Positions 6,235 through 9,972 of a stretch of DNA of 9,972 nucleotides are shown here, in pieces. Below the pieces are notes generated by a model. The model made no database searches. It had not been told where the DNA came from and was given only the letters and a program-made list of their open reading frames with translations. A program made the position numbers and the translations under genes. Source of the stretch: CAYPZL01 sp964415045 (GTDB taxonomy: Bacteria; Planctomycetota; Phycisphaerae; Sedimentisphaerales; Anaerobacaceae); assembly GCA_964415045.1 (NCBI GenBank), contig CAYPZL010000196.1, positions 1-9,972 of the forward strand, read 5' to 3'. Every line of letters starts with the position of its first letter. Position 1 is the stretch's first letter.

Positions 6235-7806
6235 ATGCCAAGCTCCGGAGAAAAGACGAACGTTCCCCAGGCGGCGGAAACTCTGGCGGTGATTGACATC
6301 GGGTCGAACTCGATTCGCATGGTTGTCGGGCAGGTGCTACCCGACGGGACGCTTGAGATTCTGGAGCGATTGCGGCGAGCGGTGCGGTTAGGGCAGGACA
6401 CCTTCCGCAACGGCTCGATTCGCGCCGCCACGATGCGCAGTGCCGTGGCGATTTTGCGAGACTACCGTCATGTTCTCAACACCTACGGCGTCAGCCGGGT
6501 GCGGGCCGTGGCGACCAGCGCCGTTCGCGAGGCCACCAACGGGGAGACCTTCGTCGACCGCGTTCTGGCGGCGACGGGCCTGGAAGTCTCGGTCATCAGT
6601 GGGGCCGAAGAGGGACGCCTGACGGTTTCGGCCGTTCGCGACGCCGTCGGCAAAAAGCTGCTCGGAGGACGAACCGCCCTCGTGGTTGAGGTGGGAGGCG
6701 GAAGCACCGTCCTGAACCTGCTGCGCAAGGACGAGGTCACCGTCTCGCAGAGTCTGCCGACCGGCTCGGTTCGCATGCAGGAGGTGCTCTCGACGAGCAC
6801 AGAGACTCCCGATCAGGCCGCCAAGCTGATACGGCACCAGGTCACCAGCGCGACCAAGGCCTTCCACAGCCTGCTTCCGCTCAAACAGGTCCAGAGCTTC
6901 ATCGCCGTCGGCGGGGACGCCCGCTGGGCGGCGGCCCAGGTGGGCAAGTCGGTCGACGGCGCCGATTTCAAAACGGTCTCGCAGACGTCGCTGGATCGAC
7001 TGCTGGACGAGTGCCAGCATCTGACGGCCGACGAACTGGCCCGGGCCTACCACATGCCTTTCATCGATGCCGAGACGATTGTCCCGGCGTTGTTCGTCTA
7101 TCAGGTGTTGCTCCAGGCTACGCGGGCGCGCACGATGATGGTGACGGACGTTTCGATGCGTGACGGTCTGCTGCTGGATCTGGTGCGGGACGTCGCCGGC
7201 GGAGAGGACGATTCGGCGTACCGGGGAGTGGTCCAGTCGGCGCTGGCGGTGGCCCGGAAGTATCAGGTGGATATCAAGCACGCCGAGCATACCCGTCTTC
7301 TGGCCGTGTGTCTGTTCGATAAACTGTTGTCCGAACATCGGTTAGGCCCGCGCCATCGCCTCCTGCTGGAGGTGGCGGCCCTGCTGCACGAGGTCGGCAC
7401 GTTCGTTTCCAGCCGGGCCCATCACAAGCATAGTCTGTACCTGATTGCCCATTCCGAGATCCTGGGCCTGACCCAGGACGAGCTGATCATGGTGGCCAAC
7501 GTCGCGCGGTACCACCGGCGCAGCCGCCCGAAGCCGTCGCATCCGGATTACAGCCACCTGCCGCGCGAGCGGCGCATCATCATCAACAAGCTGGCCGCCT
7601 TGCTCCGCGTGGCCGACGCCCTCGACAACAGCCGGACGCAGCAAATCAGCGACCTCGACTGCCGGATCGACAACAATGGACTTATCATCTCCGTGGAAGG
7701 AGTGACGGACCTGACGTTCGAAAACCGGTCGCTGCTGGAAAAGGGAGATATGTTGCAGGATATCTACGGATTTGACGTTCGCCTGGAGCAGGGGCGGCGC
7801 CCTTGA
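6235..7806 (+). CDS. ppx: Ppx/GppA-family exopolyphosphatase with C-terminal HD domain
   Basis: 523 aa from the ATG at 6235. GTG at 6223 or TTG at 6208 would add 4 or 9 residues and cannot be excluded because none has a strong ribosome binding site. The ASKHA-fold phosphatase part shows the first phosphate-binding loop DIGSNSIRM (residues 21-29), ATSAVREATN (93-102), the catalytic-glutamate segment ISGAEEGRL (121-129) and the second phosphate loop VEVGGGST (151-158). The C-terminal part (about 345-490) is the HD-like domain of the long Ppx/GppA proteins: EHTRLLA, LLHEVG (383-388; Glu replaces the Asp of the HD pair), HHKHS (396-400), RYHRR (425-429) and RVADALD (458-464). The family removes terminal phosphate from polyphosphate or converts pppGpp to ppGpp; the adjacent ppk1 favours polyphosphate, but sequence alone does not separate the two. 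The gene lies 72 bases after the phosphoesterase-HD gene and directly before ppk1. Confidence 0.92.
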   Translation: MPSSGEKTNVPQAAETLAVIDIGSNSIRMVVGQVLPDGTLEILERLRRAVRLGQDTFRNGSIRAATMRSAVAILRDYRHVLNTYGVSRVRAVATSAVREATNGETFVDRVLAATGLEVSVISGAEEGRLTVSAVRDAVGKKLLGGRTALVVEVGGGSTVLNLLRKDEVTVSQSLPTGSVRMQEVLSTSTETPDQAAKLIRHQVTSATKAFHSLLPLKQVQSFIAVGGDARWAAAQVGKSVDGADFKTVSQTSLDRLLDECQHLTADELARAYHMPFIDAETIVPALFVYQVLLQATRARTMMVTDVSMRDGLLLDLVRDVAGGEDDSAYRGVVQSALAVARKYQVDIKHAEHTRLLAVCLFDKLLSEHRLGPRHRLLLEVAALLHEVGTFVSSRAHHKHSLYLIAHSEILGLTQDELIMVANVARYHRRSRPKPSHPDYSHLPRERRIIINKLAALLRVADALDNSRTQQISDLDCRIDNNGLIISVEGVTDLTFENRSLLEKGDMLQDIYGFDVRLEQGRRP

Positions 7807-7873
7807 GATGTCGCAGAGCGCCGGGCCCATCCCGTGCGGAGAAACCAAGACCGAGAGACAACTGAGACAGGCT

Positions 7874-9972
7874 ATGGCAAAGAAGGATCTCAACGTGTCC
7901 GATCTCTTCATCAATCGCGAATTGAGCTGGCTCGAGTTCAACGACCGGGTCCTGCAGGAGGGCCGGTCCGATCGACTGCCGCTGGGCGAGCGGCTCAAGT
8001 TCCTTTCGATTGTCAGCTCGAACCTGGACGAGTTCTTCATGATCCGCGTGGCGGGTCTGAAGCAGCAGAAGGCCGCGGGCGTGCGCAAGCGCGACGCCAG
8101 CGGACTGACACCCTCGCAACAGCTCTCGCTCATCAGCGGGAAGGTGCGGGAGATGCTGGCCCAGCAGGCGGCCGGTATCGCCGAGGTGTTCGAGAAACTC
8201 GCCGCGCACGATTTCCATCTCGTGGGCAGAGAGCGGTGGACGCCGAAGCAGCGTCAGTTTCTGTCGAAATATTTCACGGCCGAGGTGCTGCCGGTCCTGA
8301 CGCCGCTGGCGGTGGAGGAACTCGATCCGTGCCCGCTGCTTTCGGATTTGCAACTTTTCGTGGCTCTTTCGGTGAGCGTATCGAAGAGCGACGCGTCCGA
8401 TCAGAAGCTCATTGCCGTTCCTGTTCCGGCCCTGTTTCCCCGTTTCGTCACGGTGCCGGCCGAAAATGGGACGTGCGTGACACCGCTGGAAGAGGTCATC
8501 CTCGATAACGCCGGGGCGCTGGCGGGGGGGCGCGCCGTACACGCGGAAGCCGTCTTTCGCATTACGCGCGACGCCGACGTAGCCATTCAGGAAGACGAGG
8601 CGGGGGATCTTCTCGGCACGGTGCAGGACGCGGTGCTGGCGCGAAAGCGGCGTAGCGCCGTGCGGCTGGAAATCAGCGCCCACCCGCCCCGGCGCATCAA
8701 GCGATGGCTCGTCGAGGCGCTGGACCTGCGCAGCGAGGACGTCTACGAGATCGAAGGCCTGCTGGACGCGCGGGCCCTGATGCAACTGACGGGCCTGCCG
8801 GTGATCCAGGGTCTCAAGGCCCCGGACTGGCCCGGGCAGGTGCCGCAGGATCTGATCGGGGCCGAGGAGCTCTGGCCCGCGCTTCAGGAACGCGACGTGC
8901 TGCTGTTTCACCCGTACGAGACGTTTGACCCGGTGGTGCAATTAGTGGCCGAGGCGGCCGAGGACCCGAACGTGCTGGCGATCAAGCAGACGCTGTACCG
9001 CACCAGCGGCGATTCACCGATTGTTGCCTCCCTGGCGCAGGCGGCCGAGAACGGCAAGGAGGTCACCGTTCTCGTGGAGCTCAAGGCCCGCTTCGACGAG
9101 GCCAAGAACGTCCATTGGGCCCGCCGGCTCGAGGACGCGGGCTGCCACGTGATTTACGGGATTGCGGGCTTCAAGACGCACGCCAAGGCCCTGCTGGTAA
9201 TCCGCCGGGAGGCCCGGCGGCTGCGCCGGTACGTGCATCTGGCCACCGGCAACTACAACGACAGGACGGCCCGGCTGTACTCCGACATCGGGCTGCTAAC
9301 CTGCGACGACGAGCTGGCCTCCGACGTTGCGGCGTTCTTCAACCTGCTCACGGGGCTCTCCGAAGCCGTCGAGTGGCAGCAGTTGATCATCGCGCCGACC
9401 GAGCTGCGCAGCCGATTCCTCGACCTGATCGACCGCGAGATCAAGGTCTCCACGCCCGACCGTCCGGGCCTGATCATGGCTAAGGTCAATTCGCTGGAAG
9501 ACCGCCAGATCTGCGAAGCTCTGGCGCGGGCAAGCCGGGCCGGCGTGGAGGTGCTGCTCAACGTCCGCGGGATTTGCTGCCTGCGACCCGGTGTCAGGGG
9601 GGTGTCCGAGCGCGTGCAGGTGCGTTCCATCGTCGACCGTTATCTCGAGCATGCCCGCGTCTACTACTTTGCCAACGGCGGACATGCCGAGATCTACCTC
9701 AGCAGTGCCGACTGGATGAGGCGAAATCTCGATCGCCGGCTCGAAATCCTGTTCCCGGTCAAGGACGGCCGGATTCGGCGACGCCTGGCAAAGATTCTGC
9801 GTACGTATTTCGCGGACAACGTCAAGGCCTGGGAGCTGTTGCCGGACGGTCGATATCGGCGGGTCCGCCAGCGCGGCAAGGCGGTTCGGGCCCAGGAGCA
9901 GTTCTACGAAGACGCGGTTGCCGCGGTACGCGCCGCCGAGCACATGAATCATCAATTCCGCCCTCTGCGCCG
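7874..9972 (+). CDS. ppk1: Polyphosphate kinase 1 (3' end cut by window)
   Basis: 699 codons are visible with no stop; the family length is about 690-730, so only the extreme C-terminus is missing. It polymerises the gamma phosphate of ATP into polyphosphate, reversibly. The N-terminus has NRELSWLEFNDRV (14-26) and SSNLDEFFMIRVAGL (48-62, ATP-site Asn50). The kinase core shows KQTLYRTSG with Arg376, VELKARFDEAKN with Arg406, FKTHAK with His436 (the autophosphorylated His by alignment to E. coli His435), YVHLATGNYNDRTARLYSD with His455 and Tyr469, VRG with Arg565, and LEHARVYYFANGG with His593. All sit one residue beyond their E. coli counterparts, except Asn50, so the enzyme looks functional. 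The chosen ATG at 7874 gives the usual short lead-in, but an in-frame ATG at 7808, one base after the ppx stop, would add 22 residues and is a real alternative; neither has a strong ribosome binding site. It is the last visible gene of the polyphosphate operon. Confidence 0.96.
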   Translation, partial: MAKKDLNVSDLFINRELSWLEFNDRVLQEGRSDRLPLGERLKFLSIVSSNLDEFFMIRVAGLKQQKAAGVRKRDASGLTPSQQLSLISGKVREMLAQQAAGIAEVFEKLAAHDFHLVGRERWTPKQRQFLSKYFTAEVLPVLTPLAVEELDPCPLLSDLQLFVALSVSVSKSDASDQKLIAVPVPALFPRFVTVPAENGTCVTPLEEVILDNAGALAGGRAVHAEAVFRITRDADVAIQEDEAGDLLGTVQDAVLARKRRSAVRLEISAHPPRRIKRWLVEALDLRSEDVYEIEGLLDARALMQLTGLPVIQGLKAPDWPGQVPQDLIGAEELWPALQERDVLLFHPYETFDPVVQLVAEAAEDPNVLAIKQTLYRTSGDSPIVASLAQAAENGKEVTVLVELKARFDEAKNVHWARRLEDAGCHVIYGIAGFKTHAKALLVIRREARRLRRYVHLATGNYNDRTARLYSDIGLLTCDDELASDVAAFFNLLTGLSEAVEWQQLIIAPTELRSRFLDLIDREIKVSTPDRPGLIMAKVNSLEDRQICEALARASRAGVEVLLNVRGICCLRPGVRGVSERVQVRSIVDRYLEHARVYYFANGGHAEIYLSSADWMRRNLDRRLEILFPVKDGRIRRRLAKILRTYFADNVKAWELLPDGRYRRVRQRGKAVRAQEQFYEDAVAAVRAAEHMNHQFRPLR

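Overview
This is a GC-rich, densely packed bacterial chromosomal window. It holds six recognisable genes that are complete in the window, a seventh that runs off the right edge, and two gene remnants. No rRNA, tRNA, CRISPR array, transposase or phage gene was recognised. The taxon cannot be fixed from the sequence. The mixture of an M48 lipoprotein, a HI0933-type flavoprotein, a CHAD protein and a phosphoesterase-HD fusion beside ppx and ppk1, with Shine-Dalgarno starts, would suit Planctomycetota (Phycisphaerae-like), but this is a low-confidence inference.

Left part (1-3134). A hairpin-rich region of about 390 bases without a credible gene precedes a secreted M48-family metalloprotease lipoprotein (390-1208, +). 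It converges on a HI0933/YhiN-type flavoprotein (1261-2499, -). A 200-base divergent intergenic region then separates that gene from a small MgtC/SapB-type membrane protein (2700-3134, +). These look like ordinary single-gene units.

Middle scar (3142-3805). The C-terminal third of a PPK2-type polyphosphate kinase lies on the minus strand without the catalytic N-terminal part. After about 160 bases with no gene there is a 53-codon ORF (+) that is the N-terminal P-loop piece of a guanylate-kinase-like protein. Both look like remnants, so this is probably an old rearrangement breakpoint.

Right part (3807-9972, all +). Four closely packed or overlapping genes form a probable operon for inorganic polyphosphate: a CHAD-domain protein (polyphosphate-binding family); a YfcE-like metallophosphoesterase fused to an HD domain of the kind found at the C-terminus of Ppx/GppA proteins; a Ppx/GppA phosphatase with its own such HD domain; and PPK1, which lacks only its extreme C-terminus because the window ends. 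Thus one transcript would probably encode a polymer synthase, a polymer hydrolase, a polymer binder and a fourth two-domain hydrolase of unknown substrate that shares the HD module with its neighbour. This two-domain enzyme is the most interesting item in the window. The PPK2 remnant next to the operon suggests that the locus once carried a second polyphosphate kinase.
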